Assembly (NCBI GenBank): GCA_039621445.1
Contig: CP154956.1
Span: forward strand, 81,340,474 to 81,404,473
From: Euglena gracilis
Lineage: Eukaryota; Euglenida; Euglenophyceae; Euglenales
DNA: 64,000 nucleotides
Direction: 5' to 3'
Numbering within the stretch: position 1 is the first letter of the stretch; the number at the start of each line of letters is the position of its first letter. Under the pieces are notes generated by a model. It was not told the DNA's origin. It ran no database searches and saw nothing but the letters and a program-made list of their open reading frames with translations. Of this stretch, positions 53,762 to 63,960 are shown in pieces. The position numbers were made by a program, and so were the translations under genes.

Positions 53762-53923
53762 TTGATCCAGCACAATGTTGTCGGGTTTGATGTCACGGTA
53801 CATGATGTTCATGGAATGGAGGTACTCCAGTGCCAAAACAATCTGCGCGGTGTAGAACCTCACCCGGGGCTCATCAAACCTTCCTCCGGGGCTCTCCCGC
53901 AGCAGTGTCGCCAGTTCTCCGCC
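53762..53923 (-). CDS. AGC kinase gene, catalytic-loop exon
   Basis: The acceptor TTAATTTCCCAG and donor GATCAA before GTGTTC bound 162 bases, phase 0. The peptide is [17 protein letters not shown], then [18 protein letters not shown], then [26 protein letters not shown] is the AGC form of the HRD catalytic loop with Asp, Lys and Asn present. GGEL completes the hinge of the previous exon. Confidence 0.95.
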
Positions 53924-54199
53924 CTGGGAAATTAAAATGCGCCTCCAAAAGGGAGAAAGAATCAGGGACATGACATTAATGGGGTTCTCCAGTATTTTCC
54001 AAGAAACATGCACTGCATGCTGCCTTGGTATTTGCCCAGATTGTACACCCACACCGTGGGGATGCACCACGTGCACCGTGTGCACTGTGTGTGGCACGGC
54101 GCGACAAGAATGAGGTCAACCTAAAATGACTGAATGAGATATAAAAAAAACCCACAAAAGCGTCCATCGATTCCAAAATTGCAATAAAAAAGCATTTGG

Positions 54200-54560
54200 G
54201 TGAATTTGGTCATTTTTCGGGGTTTTTTATTTTTGGCCTAAATCACCTGGTTTTGCCACCAGATCTCACCAAATCTATACCAATGGTCACCAAACCTAAG
54301 CAAGTGGTCACAAATGGCAAAAAGTGGCAAAAAAGGGGGGTTAAAAAGTGGATAAAAGCAGTCAGAAGTGGCCTAAAATGGCCACAAATGTGCAAAAACC
54401 GCCACAGGCAGCTAAAAAGTGGTAAGCAAAAATGCATCCAAACAGCCAAAGGTGGTCTAAATTGCCAAATGTAGCCAAAATGGCCAAAAGTGGTCCAAAA
54501 TGGCCAAAGAAAAAGAAAATGGCCAAAAAAAAGGCCAAAAGTTGCTGATTTGCAGGAAAC
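54200..54560. other. Kinase intron, GGCCAAAAGTGG text
   Basis: Same simple repeat as at the left end of the window. Confidence 0.6.
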
Positions 54561-55017
54561 CAGACAAAAAAAAGAATGCAAATCAACAATGGATGGGGTG
54601 CTGGTGGAAATTTGTGAAACTGCACATTCCGAAATGATGCTTCTCATGCGGTGCGCCACACGGTGCACGCGGTGCGAAAGCATCCCCTATGGGTTCGAAA
54701 CTGTCGAAAATGGAGAAAAGGGATTTGGGCCGACAACCAGTCTCGCTCTGAAAAAAACCAGTCAGAAACCCCTCCCCCCCCGGGGGGGGGGGAGTCGGCC
54801 AGAAAGTAAATGATTGTATGTCTGGGAGGCAGGAACTTTTAAACAAGAAAACCAATAATATAACATAGCCCTGGGGACAATTTTCGGAAACCCTAATAGA
54901 AGACGCCAATCACATTTTGGGGCAAAAACACAGCCCCCAGGGGGGTTAGGTGAACACAATTTTTTCCTTGGTGAACGGATAGAGAAAAATTGGTGGACAC
55001 ACTAACTGGATGTCTGT

Positions 55018-55370
55018 TCACGACCATACCATTGCTTAGCGACCCCCCGGGGGGGGGGGGTAACTTCCACTCTGAAAAAACCAGTCAGTCACTTTTTCCG
55101 AAAAAACCAGTCAGTCAGTTTACCCCCGGGGGATCGGCCACTCTTCAGGAGGCAATGAAATTTTGCCAAAAAGTCTCAAAATCGAAAAAGTTTCCGGCGC
55201 CTTCGGCGCCAGGGCAGCCACTTTTCCATTTTCAGGACTACCCCACCCCCCCCGGGGGGGGGGGGGGGGCTCTGGGTTAAAAACAACCAGTCAGTCACTC
55301 TGAAAAAAACCAGTCAGTCACCCCCCCAGGGGTGGGGTTGGACAGGTGTTAAGCAATGGTATGTTCACGA
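55018..55370. mobile_element. Short element with CATACCATTGCTTA inverted ends
   Basis: CATACCATTGCTTAGCGACC (55025) is matched by the complement of TTAAGCAATGGTATG (55352). The interior has four AAACCAGTCAGTCAC copies, a GGCGCCTTCGGCGCC hairpin (55199) and G/C-runs. A single end with the same motif lies at 40965. Target duplication not identified. Confidence 0.5.
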
Positions 55371-55483
55371 CCCATGGGGTTTCCTGTTTAGTGGGGAGGG
55401 GTGCACAGTGAATAAGATGCTGGCAAACAAAAGCCGAGAAATTGTCCCACTTGGGGAACAAGAACGGTGACCCTCCCACACAC

Positions 55484-55639
55484 CGGCATGTAATCCATCA
55501 CCAGAAAGGCGCGGTCGATGGTCTGCCACGCCCAGCGCAAAGAGACGATGAAGGGGTGCTTGATCTTGGCCATCGTGACCTTCTCGGCCTTCAAAAGCTC
55601 CACCAGGTTTTGCTTCCAAAAATGCCGCTTTGACATCAC
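55484..55639 (-). CDS. AGC kinase gene, alpha-C exon
   Basis: The acceptor TTGTGCTGCAG and donor ATGCCG before GTGTGTGG bound 156 bases, phase 0. The peptide is VMSKRHFWKQNLVELLK, then AEKVTMAKIKHPFIVSL and AFLVMDYMP. 'V-x-S-K-x-x...A-E-K...H-P-F-I-V...F-L-V-M-D-Y' is subdomains III to V of AGC kinases. The alpha-C Glu is in AEK. Confidence 0.95.
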
Positions 55640-56379
55640 CTGCAGCACAACAAGGTCCAAACCACAAAGAGTTCCTGAAAGGCTGGTCCAGAGATGGGGA
55701 AGAGCAGTATGTGTCCTGGTGGAATGAAGCATGTTGGTGCACTTTGCTTATGACAGTGCTTTGTGTGGAAAAAGAAGAAAACAAATGCCCAATTGCCTTT
55801 GTAATAGTATTGTGTGATGACATTTGAGCAGAAATTTGGCACTATAAAAATTTTGGTGAGCGCAGATGGACGATTGAACACAAAACAACAATTATTTTGC
55901 TTTCAACACATGCACATGTTTTTTTTGTGATTTTTGAGCACACCAACGTGGGGGGAACATTTGGCGTTGACCAGACTCCAACCTTCTGTTCCTCACAGAC
56001 CAACCAGTTCAGAATCCAGGGATATCGATTTTTTTTATAAAAAAAATCCTTGGCAATGTGGGCGAGTTAGACAAGCGCTGGCCCCCGGGGCCAGCAGGGG
56101 AGTACAAAACAAGCCCACTGCTATTTTTTTTTAACTGAAAACCCAGCCCGATTCTTGGGGGGTCCTGCGGCGGGCTGGGTAAGTAGTGGGACGCCCTCCC
56201 CTGGGGGCTTAAAACAAAGCCTCTTCTGGCCACTTTGGCTGCTTTGACTGCTTTCTGGCGTATTTGGCCACCCACCATTGGCCGTTGGGGGGGGGGGGTC
56301 TGGCCCCGACCTCCACAACCCTGGGTAAGGGGGGGGAGTGGGGGAAGGCACCCGGCCCAGGAAGCCCAGGCAGAAATGG

Positions 56380-56640
56380 CCCAAAATGAATGAAAATGAA
56401 AAAAAAAATGAAATGAAAATGAAAAAATGACCATTTTTGAAAATGGTCATGAAAATGAAAAAAGACCATTTTTGGTCATTTTTTGGACACCAAAATGCAA
56501 AAAAATGACCATTTTTTGGCCGAACATAAACCAAAATGATCAAAATGGTCAGAAATGGCAAAGATCGCAAAAAAAAGTGCCCAAAAATGACTAATGTGGC
56601 CCAAATGGTTGAAAATATTCAACATTAGCCAAAATGCCCA
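56380..56640. other. Kinase intron, AAAATGACC simple repeat
   Basis: AATGAAAATG and GACCATTTTTGG phrases in repeated direct and inverted order. No exon. Confidence 0.5.
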
Positions 56641-56808
56641 AATCTTCATGTATCGTCCCACATCATCAAAGGTGTATGGCAGTAGTATGGACCCAGAAAG
56701 GCCCAATGCCAATGTCAGATTGTGGCCTCGGGACAAAAAAAAATAGCCTGGTTTGTCGAGGACAGGTGTTGCAGGTGAGCTTCATATGGTTACTTACTGG
56801 TCAGAATT

Positions 56809-56896
56809 TGAAGAAGAAGAAGAAGAAGAAGAAGAAGAAGAAGAAGAAGAAGAAGAAGAAGAAGAAGAAAAAGAAGAAGAAGAAGAAGAAGAAGAA
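56809..56896. repeat. (GAA)n tract, about 29 units
   Basis: GAA repeat with one GAAAAA interruption, reading (TTC)n in the sense strand of the kinase intron. The Glu/Lys-run frames over it are not genes. Confidence 0.95.
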
Positions 56897-57117
56897 ATAA
56901 TTCGTATTCGGGATTTCGGACCGCGTGTTTCAGGATGAGCACCAATGCATACCCTTCCTTCCTTCCTTCCTTGGCACAACGCACCAAGCAATGCTGGATG
57001 GACGGAGGACCACAATGGCAAAAACAGCCATCGCCCCCGAAACGGTCTGCAAACAGGTTGGGGGGGTATGGTATAAGATGAGGCTCGTTCCTTGGGTGCA
57101 AGACACACACCACACAC

Positions 57118-57257
57118 CTTCATGGCGTAGAACTCCGCGTGCCCCTTCCGCCGGACCTTCCACACCTTTCCGAACGCCCCCTTGCCAAGCACCTTGATGA
57201 GCTCAAAGTCGTCCAGGCCGACCTTGTGCTTGTAGGGCAGAGCCAGGGCGTGTCCAA
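57118..57257 (-). CDS. AGC kinase gene, glycine-loop exon
   Basis: The acceptor ACACCACCAG and donor ATGAAG before GTGTGTGG bound 140 bases; entry phase 1, exit phase 0. The peptide is GHALALPYKHKVGLDDFE, then LIKVLGKGAFGKVWKVR and RKGHAEFYAMK. GKGAFGKV is the nucleotide-binding loop and the Lys of YAMK is the ATP-anchoring Lys. 'D-D-F-E-L-I-K-V-L-G' is the standard AGC start. This begins a catalytic domain that runs through exons 55484, 53762, 48367, 47770, 45685 and 45235. Confidence 0.95.
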
Positions 57258-57609
57258 CTGGTGGTGTGTAACCAAACGTGACATTTGACCAGAGTTATTG
57301 GGAGGGTCGCCCCCCCAAAAGGCAACCCTCCCAAATAATGCATGCAGGCCTCGCTTGAATCAACAACAAATGGAAAAAAAATTGATTTGTTTGTGTTTGG
57401 GAATTAATGAATGACACTTCAGGAAAACTTCTCCACAAAAAAAGACGTATTTTGAGTTTGACTGTCCAAATAGCACAGCTGGGAGTATCGTTGAGGAATC
57501 AGAAGAAAGAAGAAAAGGAAAACAGAAAAAAAATGCTGACGAAAATGACAATCCGTTTTTTCAGTGCTGATGACGATGACAATTTCAAATAAAAACAGCA
57601 GCAATAAAA

Positions 57610-57887
57610 GGCAGCCCGAAACTACTGGGCCCCCCCGGGGGGGGCCAGTAGTTAATCCGGGGGGTCAAAAAAATTTTTTCGCGTTAGTGATGGAATAGGG
57701 TTAGGTGCGCGACTTAGGCTTAGGGTTAGGCCTAACTTGTACACCGAACACCCGTCTATAAATTAGGCCTAACCCTAAGCCTAAGTCGCGCACCTAACCC
57801 TATTCCATCATTAACGCAAAAAAACTATTCTGACCCCCCGGATTAACTACTGGGCCCCCCCGGGGGGGCCAGTAGTTTCGGGCTGCC
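57610..57887. mobile_element. 278-bp palindromic MITE with 8-bp TSD
   Basis: Both ends read GGCAGCCCGAAACTACTGG, then a C/G-run hairpin and TTAATCCGGGGGGTC. Inner arms of about 60 bp (GGAATAGGGTTAGGTGCGCG, ACTTAGGCTTAGGGTTAGG) leave a loop of only about 35 bases, so nearly the whole element is one hairpin. Perfect 8-bp duplication CAATAAAA (57602-57609 and 57888-57895). No ORF. The insertion is 8 bases from the putative donor of exon 57904-58006. Confidence 0.93.
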
Positions 57888-57903
57888 CAATAAAACTCCA
57901 AAC

Positions 57904-58006
57904 ATTTTCTCCAGAGCAAACAAGGGCAAGCCCTGGAGGGAGCTGGCATGGTGGGGGTTCCAGGGGGAGAACTCTCCTCACTGTTGTCGAACATGCAAAC
58001 GGCGCC
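57904..58006 (-). CDS. AGC kinase gene, probable linker exon
   Basis: The acceptor CCGTGCCTGGCAG gives phase-0 entry from 58544. The frame reads GAVCMFDNSEESSPPGT, then PTMPAPSRACPCLLW and RK, leaving in phase 1 before GTTTGGAG, which fits exon 57118-57257. The donor is weak (GTTTGG) but is the only one that keeps phase. Ser/Pro-rich linker sequence, no domain. Confidence 0.55.
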
Positions 58007-58543
58007 CTGCCAGGCACGGGGGAAGGAAATGCCCGTCCTCTCCAACTGCGCAACGCACCTTCCTCCCCCCCAAAGCCCAATGAACACTAAAGTGGCAACC
58101 CAGACAGTCCGGATGGGGGAAATTCATCAGGCATGGGTTGTACGGGCATTTGCATTGCCACAAAAGATGACACACCTCACAATCCGGCAGGGTATTAAAC
58201 GAGCGGGGAGGGGGGGGGGGTCTCGACCCCCCACCCCGTACAAAATCACCACCCAGTGACCCGTCCCCCTTGTCCACCGACCGGGTTCCTCCGACCCGGG
58301 GGGGTCTTATGCCCCCCCCAACCTACGACTCCCGACCAGGGGGTGGTGGTCGGTATATAGGGGTGGTCGGTGGACAAGGGGGGGGGGGTGGTCACACCCT
58401 GCGGTCCGGACACCCTGATCATTCAGCATGGAGGGGGCAGGTCCACAATCAGAACACAATCACAATCATTTGTGGGAATGCACGCCGTGGGGGTGGGTTG
58501 CCTATCCCTCTTTGCCACTCAGCCAGGGCACAGGCAGGCACAC

Positions 58544-58638
58544 TTTGGGGAGCCGCATGCCGACCATCTTGTCCTCGTCGTCCGAATCGTAGGAGGGGCT
58601 GGCCTCCCTCTCCACCCCGTTGGCCTTCGCCTCCTCCC
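58544..58638 (-). CDS. AGC kinase gene, acidic linker exon
   Basis: The acceptor CATCAACCCACAG gives phase-1 entry, matching 60150. The frame reads GEEAKANGVEREASPS, then YDSDDEDKMVGMRLPK, leaving in phase 0 before GTGTGCC. The SYDSDDEDK run has casein-kinase-2-like acidic Ser context (inference). Confidence 0.65.
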
Positions 58639-58639
58639 C

Positions 58640-60149
58640 TGTGGGTTGATGGCAGACAGGCGAAAGGAAAATTACCTGTTGGTGACGTGCTGGTGACTGC
58701 TGGAGTTGTACATAATGACCTTCTGGGTGGGGAATGTTTTCTCAGGCCCAAACCACCCACCCACTTCTTTCGAACAAACCCCCACCCACCCACCCACCCA
58801 CTCACCAACCCCAAGCCACCCCAAACCAGCCGAGGACCCTTGAAACTGTTTCCTGTCCGGTTTGGCCGGGCCAGGTTGACCTTGACATGGGGCACCCCCT
58901 GGGGAGGTGGTGTCCAATGACTCCAACCCACCCACCCACTCTTGAAAACCCACCCACCCCCCCAACCCCTCCGGGGGGGGGGGGGTCATGCAGTGAATAA
59001 ATGCATGCTGGAGAAATTAACAACATAACTGCAGGACTTGGCCAGAGAAAGGGAACCCCTTCCTTCCCCTCGGGGACAATTACGCCCACTTGCACACCCA
59101 GCCCATGACATGCGGTGTGGGCCATTTGGTCGTTTTGGCCTTTTTGGGGTCAGTAAGCTGATTTCCCTCCTCCAAGGCCTCACAATGGCAGGGAATGGAA
59201 GGCGTCCAGCAGGGGTTTTCTCCAGCACCCCCGGGGGGTCCTGTGGGCCGGATGGAAAAAAGGTGCTGGCTGGACCCCCTCTGGGGGGTCCAGGGGGGAG
59301 GTCCAGCCTGCTGGCAGCTGGTCCAAGCAGGCACCGAAAAAAACGTCAAAAACTCCAAATCCAGTGGGTTCGGGATTTTTTCAGTTGCAGGTACACACGA
59401 ATCCTCGACTAAGAGCCCCACTCCACCAAGTGTTATTCCCCCTGGGGACAGCATTCAAGCTGGACCTTAAAACCACAGGGGGGGGGGGGGGGGGCAGAAC
59501 AGCAACGTCATCCATTGCCGTCGATCGCACGTCGCATTGATCAAAATTTTCATCTTCTGCTTTGCGCAAGCTTTGTGTGCTCATAAATCATTTTGGTTTA
59601 TCCCCTTCGAACCAAAAACAATAAACCCGTTTTGGTGGTCACAAAACCAACAAACACTGATTTGTTGGCAGTTTTTTTCCCCAGCATCATTAAAACTGCC
59701 CTTTTGCCAAAATCGCCTTGTTAGGGGGGTGTTTTCGGTCATTTTGGGGGGTTGGATCTTGACCAGCAATCCTTGGGCGTGGTCTGGACTTCTTCCGGGG
59801 GGGGGGGGCGCCGTTCCTCCCGGACCCCCCCCAATATAAATACTTAAGAACTTCCGGCCTACCAGGGTGGGGGGGCTGCCGCCCCCCCCCCCACCCTGCA
59901 ACCCCCCTCCCCCCCTTGGGGGGGGGGGGGGGGGAGTCCCCTAACAAACTCAACACTCACTTGACACCCTGGGGGGTTTCACTAACTTATAAAATGGAAC
60001 TGAAAGGAATGGTACAAAATTCAAACCATTTTCAAAAAATAAAAATCACATGAAATGAAAGGATGAAAATAACCAGCACGTGAGAAATCCATTCCACTGC
60101 ATTCACGAAAATGGTTTCTGTTTTCCCATTTCAATACGCGCACAACTAC
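58640..60149. other. Kinase intron, G/C-run repeats
   Basis: CACCCACCCACC blocks (58780-58800, 58925-58960), the CCAGCC..CTGGACCCCC family (59200-59460), and C/G-runs of up to 19 bases (59880-59935). No exon supported. Confidence 0.5.
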
Positions 60150-60308
60150 CTGAGATGCCGTTAGCAGCCTTTGTGGCACCCGGTGGAGGTGTCCGTGGAG
60201 CTTCATGAGGGGGCTGTGGCCGTGCAGCTGTGCTGGCGGGGGGTGTCCGTGGGGCCATGTTCAAAGTTGGCGTCTGTGGAGCTGTGTTTGAGGTAGGCGT
60301 TCGTGGAG
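60150..60308 (-). CDS. AGC kinase gene, APRTP-repeat exon
   Basis: A strong acceptor (TTTTCTCTTTGCAG) and donor (ATCTCAG before GTAGTTG) bound 159 bases. The frame reads PRTPTSNTAPQTPTLN, then MAPRTPPASTAARPQPP, then HEAPRTPPPGATKAANG. Four degenerate A-P-x-T-P repeats form a Pro/Thr-rich, probably phosphorylatable, linker. Exit phase 1 fits 58638; entry phase 1 requires an exon not found between 62126 and 60308. Confidence 0.75.
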
Positions 60309-60309
60309 C

Positions 60310-62120
60310 TGCAAAGAGAAAATTTTGACCAGGTCAACAATTCCACCCCTTTCATGTGCCTCCAAGATTTCAAATCAGGCAATGCCAAAATAAAATAAAT
60401 GCACCCCTTCACCCCCCCCCAAAACCGAGGCGATAACCTCGGACTCCCAAACCAAAAAGAACCCCTGTTCAAAGGCATGCCAATTGCCAAAGATGCCTAA
60501 CGCACCTGAACAGAAATGCCAATTGATTCGAGGGTGCGATTCAAACAGGGGGGAATCGCAGCAAAAAAATGAAAATGCAACACACAAAAATACAAATAAA
60601 ATTTCAGTTTGCATATCTATTTGGTTAATGCCTCCTCAAAGTTCGGTTAATGCCTCCACTTTCCAGCCTGTGCTTGGCAGAGCTTGCCAGAGCTTGACAG
60701 CTCTGTGTCCAACGAACACCATTGACACTGTTGCGACAAAATTTACGGTCCAAAGGGGTGTGTTCGTTTGGTTTATGGGAAACAGGGGGGCGGTGTTCGA
60801 TTCGGCAGGAGGGGGGTCCAGACCGTACCAGTCCAGACCCCCCCCCTCTGGTCAGGAGAGGGGGTCTGGACCTCTGGTCTGGCCGGCCCTGCCACCTAGC
60901 GTGGCATGACCAAAGTGTATTTTTCAGCCCACTGCAAATATTGAGACAGACACTAGGACTGGGGGTTCCCTTCAAAGGCTCAAATGCAAAATGTGCACAA
61001 ACAAACCAGCTGGAAGCGTTGCAGTCGCTGGGGTTGCCACCAGGCCTTTGCTTGAGACTGTGGGGGTCCACTGGTAGGGATTTCCATTACAGCTGCAGCC
61101 GGAAAACAACCAACTACACCCCCTTCCCCCTCCTGACCAGGCTGAAATTGACCAACCCCGGCCAGGGGGGTTGGAGTGTGGAGCCTGGGCAGGCAGGCGC
61201 TAACCCCCCCCCCCCCCCCCCGGGGGTCGGGGCCTGCCCTGTTGGGGGCGTGGGCCCCCCCCCCCCCCCCCCCGGGGGGGTCGGATCTGGGTGCCTTGGA
61301 GTGCTGCCCAGCAGGGGTTTTCTTAAGGACACCCCGGGGGGGGGGGGGGTCCAGCCTCCGGCTGGCAAAAAGGCTAAAAAGGCTGCTGGCTGGACCCCCC
61401 CCCCGGGGGGACAGGGGGGGAGGGGGGGGGAGGGGGCTGGAGGGGGCTGGCTGGGCTGAGTCGATGAAAAACGAAAATTTCTGAATTTTTTTTTGCCGTT
61501 TTCAACATTTTGATGGATGGAGCTAGATCAAGGCTGGATCGGGACTGGAGGAACAGCCTAATTACTGGAAAAAAAGCAGGGATAGGTGAGCTGGGCAGCC
61601 CATTTGGCTGGCCAGCCCGACCGGCGGCCGCAGGACCCAACTTTATTTCACTCGACCCCCCCCCCCGCCCCCGGGGGGGCTCCCAGCCTGAATTTGGGCT
61701 GCTGGCTGGATTTGAGCTGCTGGCTGGCTGGACCCCCCCCCCGGGGATAGGGTCCCCTCCAGCTTAAGAAAACCCCTGCTGCCCAGGCAGGTACCCCCCC
61801 CCGGGGGGTGGGGTCGGCACTGCTTTAAACTTCAGCCTGCTCCTGGCTGGGAATTTTTTTCCCTCTGGCGCTTCGGTTTGATGTGGAAACATTGCTAATT
61901 TTGTTTCAAAAAAAACACAAAAAGCCAAACTAGGTATTTTTAGCAACACTTGTGGGTCAAAAAAATTACTCGCACTGGAAATTTTCAACAGTTGGGGTTG
62001 TCAGCAGCCCACCCTCCGCACAGGGGGGGGGGGGGTAGAAACACCACTGGCCGATTTTGGACCAGCTGCAGCCCAGCCTCCCCCTCTGGGCGCTCTGAAT
62101 CCTCAAGCTAAGGCCTGGTT
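60310..62120. other. Kinase intron region, one exon probably missing
   Basis: C/G-run repeats and the CCAGCC..CTGGACCCCC family dominate 61180-61830. A GC-richer stretch at 60900-61075 (- strand DCNASSWFVCAHFAFEPL) might hold the missing exon, but no pair of splice sites with the right phase was found. Confidence 0.4.
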
Positions 62121-62125
62121 GCCAC

Positions 62126-62257
62126 TGGGGCTGCGGCAGTGGCTGTCGCGGTGACTGGCCTTGGTGCAACTGGCACCGCTGTGGGTGCGCTGTTCAGGTT
62201 GTTGAGCTTGTTTATCATCTGTTCGATGCTGACAGATGTGCTCGCATGGTCAAGATG
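62126..62257 (-). CDS. AGC kinase gene, Ala/Thr-rich exon
   Basis: The acceptor AGTCACACCGCAG gives phase-0 entry from 62662. The frame reads HLDHASTSVSIEQMINKL, then NNLNSAPTAVPVAPRP and VTATATAAAP. It stays open to 62110, then TAG. The donor before GTGGCAACC is the best available but uncertain. IEQMINKLNNL is a short amphipathic helix. Confidence 0.6.
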
Positions 62258-62661
62258 CTGCGGTGTGACTGACCCTCAACATTTCTCAATCCCAATGGCA
62301 AATAATGCAAACAAATCCCTTTCTCAGTGTCACAGGCTCAAATGTTCGGTGCCAGTGGAACCTCAGGTCCGGTCCATCTTCTTAAACGTGGGGGGATCCG
62401 AACACCCCTGTCTGAGCACTGCCCCTCCTGGGGGGGGGCAGTGCTCAAAGGCTGCCAAATAATGACAACGGGGCAGATTGTAAAAGTGTGTGGCCCACAG
62501 AACTAAACCTCACAGCACTTTGCACGCAAGAGATGCATTGCTAAAAAATACGCAAAGAGGTCTGTGTGTCTGCAAACAATTGAGAGGGGTTCCGAGGAAT
62601 TTCTGGAGTAAATGTTCGAAGTGGAAAACGTCCACAACTCTGAGGTCGGTGAAATCCTCAC

Positions 62662-62844
62662 CCCTCCCCTTGTGCGGCGCAGGCGCATCTGGGCGTGTGG
62701 CGGGGGCTGGGTGTGGGCGATGGCCTGCATGGCCTGGACCAGCTCCGCCTCCCGGGCGGCGGTGGCCGCCTGGGCGGACGCCAATGCCCGCAGTTCCATC
62801 GCCACCCGGGACTCCTGCGCCTCCCGCAGGATGGCGTTGGCAAA
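62662..62844 (-). CDS. AGC kinase gene, coiled-coil exon
   Basis: The acceptor GATGCTGATCAG and consensus donor GGGAGGG before GTGAGGAT bound 183 bases, phase 0. The frame reads FANAILREAQESRVAMEL, then RALASAQAATAAREAEL, then VQAMQAIAHTQPPPHAQ. Heptad-like Ala/Leu spacing predicts a coiled coil of about 45 residues. Confidence 0.7.
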
Positions 62845-62889
62845 CTGATCAGCATCCGGCCACCGGTGGGCAGGGCAAGAAAATCTTAG

Positions 62890-63216
62890 CGTCGCGCGCA
62901 CACACACCACACATACACACGCACCCACACCCACACCCCCACCCCCACCCCCACCCCCACCCACCAACCCACATCCACCCACCCATCCACACACGCACAC
63001 CCACCCGCACACACCACACACGCACGCACACACCCACACGCACACGCACACACACACACACGCACACACACAGCACACACCTTCCCACCCACCCCCACAC
63101 CCACCCACCCATCCACCCAAACACATAAGCGCGCGCACACACACACACGCGCGCGCGCGCACACACACACACACACGCACGCACGCACGCACGCACGCAT
63201 GCACGCACGCACGCAC
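62890..63216. repeat. CA/CCCA microsatellite in kinase intron
   Basis: ACACCC, CCCACC, CACACG and GCACGC repeats. In the sense strand it is a TG-rich tract ending about 46 bases upstream of the acceptor of exon 62662-62844. Confidence 0.95.
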
Positions 63217-63486
63217 TCTCAGGGAGAGGGAGGGTGAGCTTGAGCAAATGGCATCGAGGGGTCATTTTCAATTCCATTCATTTCAAGCTCCCTCTGGCAG
63301 GGTGATCATCCATTTGGGCGACAGAATAACATCAGTGACTGCAGGGTGAGCAGCCTCCCCCACCCCCAACGTTTTCTTATGGACCCTGGGGGTCGACCTG
63401 GCCGGGCGGAACAAGGTGCTGGCCCCCAGCCCAGCCAACACCACCGAGCCCGGGCCGTCCCCCGCCTCCTCCCCGCCCCACCTCAC

Positions 63487-63582
63487 CGCCGGGAGGTGCT
63501 GCGTCCAGGCGCTGCTCTCCTGCGCCGCCTTCGCCCGCGCCAGCAGCAGCGCCTCCTGCTGCTGGTGGAGGGCCTTGGCGGC
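63487..63582 (-). CDS. AGC kinase gene, most 5' exon seen
   Basis: The consensus donor CCGGCG before GTGAGGTG ends an exon reading AAKALHQQQEALLLARAK, then AAQESSAWTQHLPA, phase 0, helical and coiled-coil-like. The acceptor CCCTGCTTGGAG is moderate; the frame is open to an ATG at 63633, which could instead be the start codon. Further 5' exons may lie beyond the window. Confidence 0.6.
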
Positions 63583-63639
63583 CTCCAAGCAGGGCAAGGC
63601 GGTTGCCCATGGCCGCCGGGGACGTCTGCCCATCTATCC

Positions 63640-63960
63640 CTGGGGGTGGGGTCAGAGCAGGGCAGAGCGGGAAGGCCGGGTGGGGGAGGGGGTGGTCGAC
63701 CCCCACGGGGGTCGGCACCCACCCACCCACCCCCGGGGGTGGGGCCCCCCGGGGGGGGGGGGTCCCAGGAGACCAGCAACTTTTGCCTGAAAATGGCCAA
63801 AAATGCTAAAAATAGCACCCTTTTCAAAAAAATGTTCGGTGCCTTTGGCACTGAAAAAGATATACCCACCAGCCGCTACTCCACCCCCCCGGGGGGGGGA
63901 GGGGGTCCAAGGGACCCACCCCCCCTACCCCCCCCCCCGGGAGAGGGGTCCAAGGCTATA
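63640..63960. mobile_element. G/C-run hairpin element, copy D
   Basis: GGGGGTCGGCACCCACCCAC, C/G-runs, then CCTGAAAATGGCCAAAAATG, TAAAAATAGCACCCTTTTC, GTTCGGTGCCTTTGGCAC and GAAAAAGATATACCCACC, with runs again. It is the reverse complement of 16500-16720 over its core. Confidence 0.75.

Noticed and set aside
56634-56938. Glu-run and Lys-run ORFs
   Set aside because: They are produced by the (GAA)n tract and not supported by flanking coding sequence.
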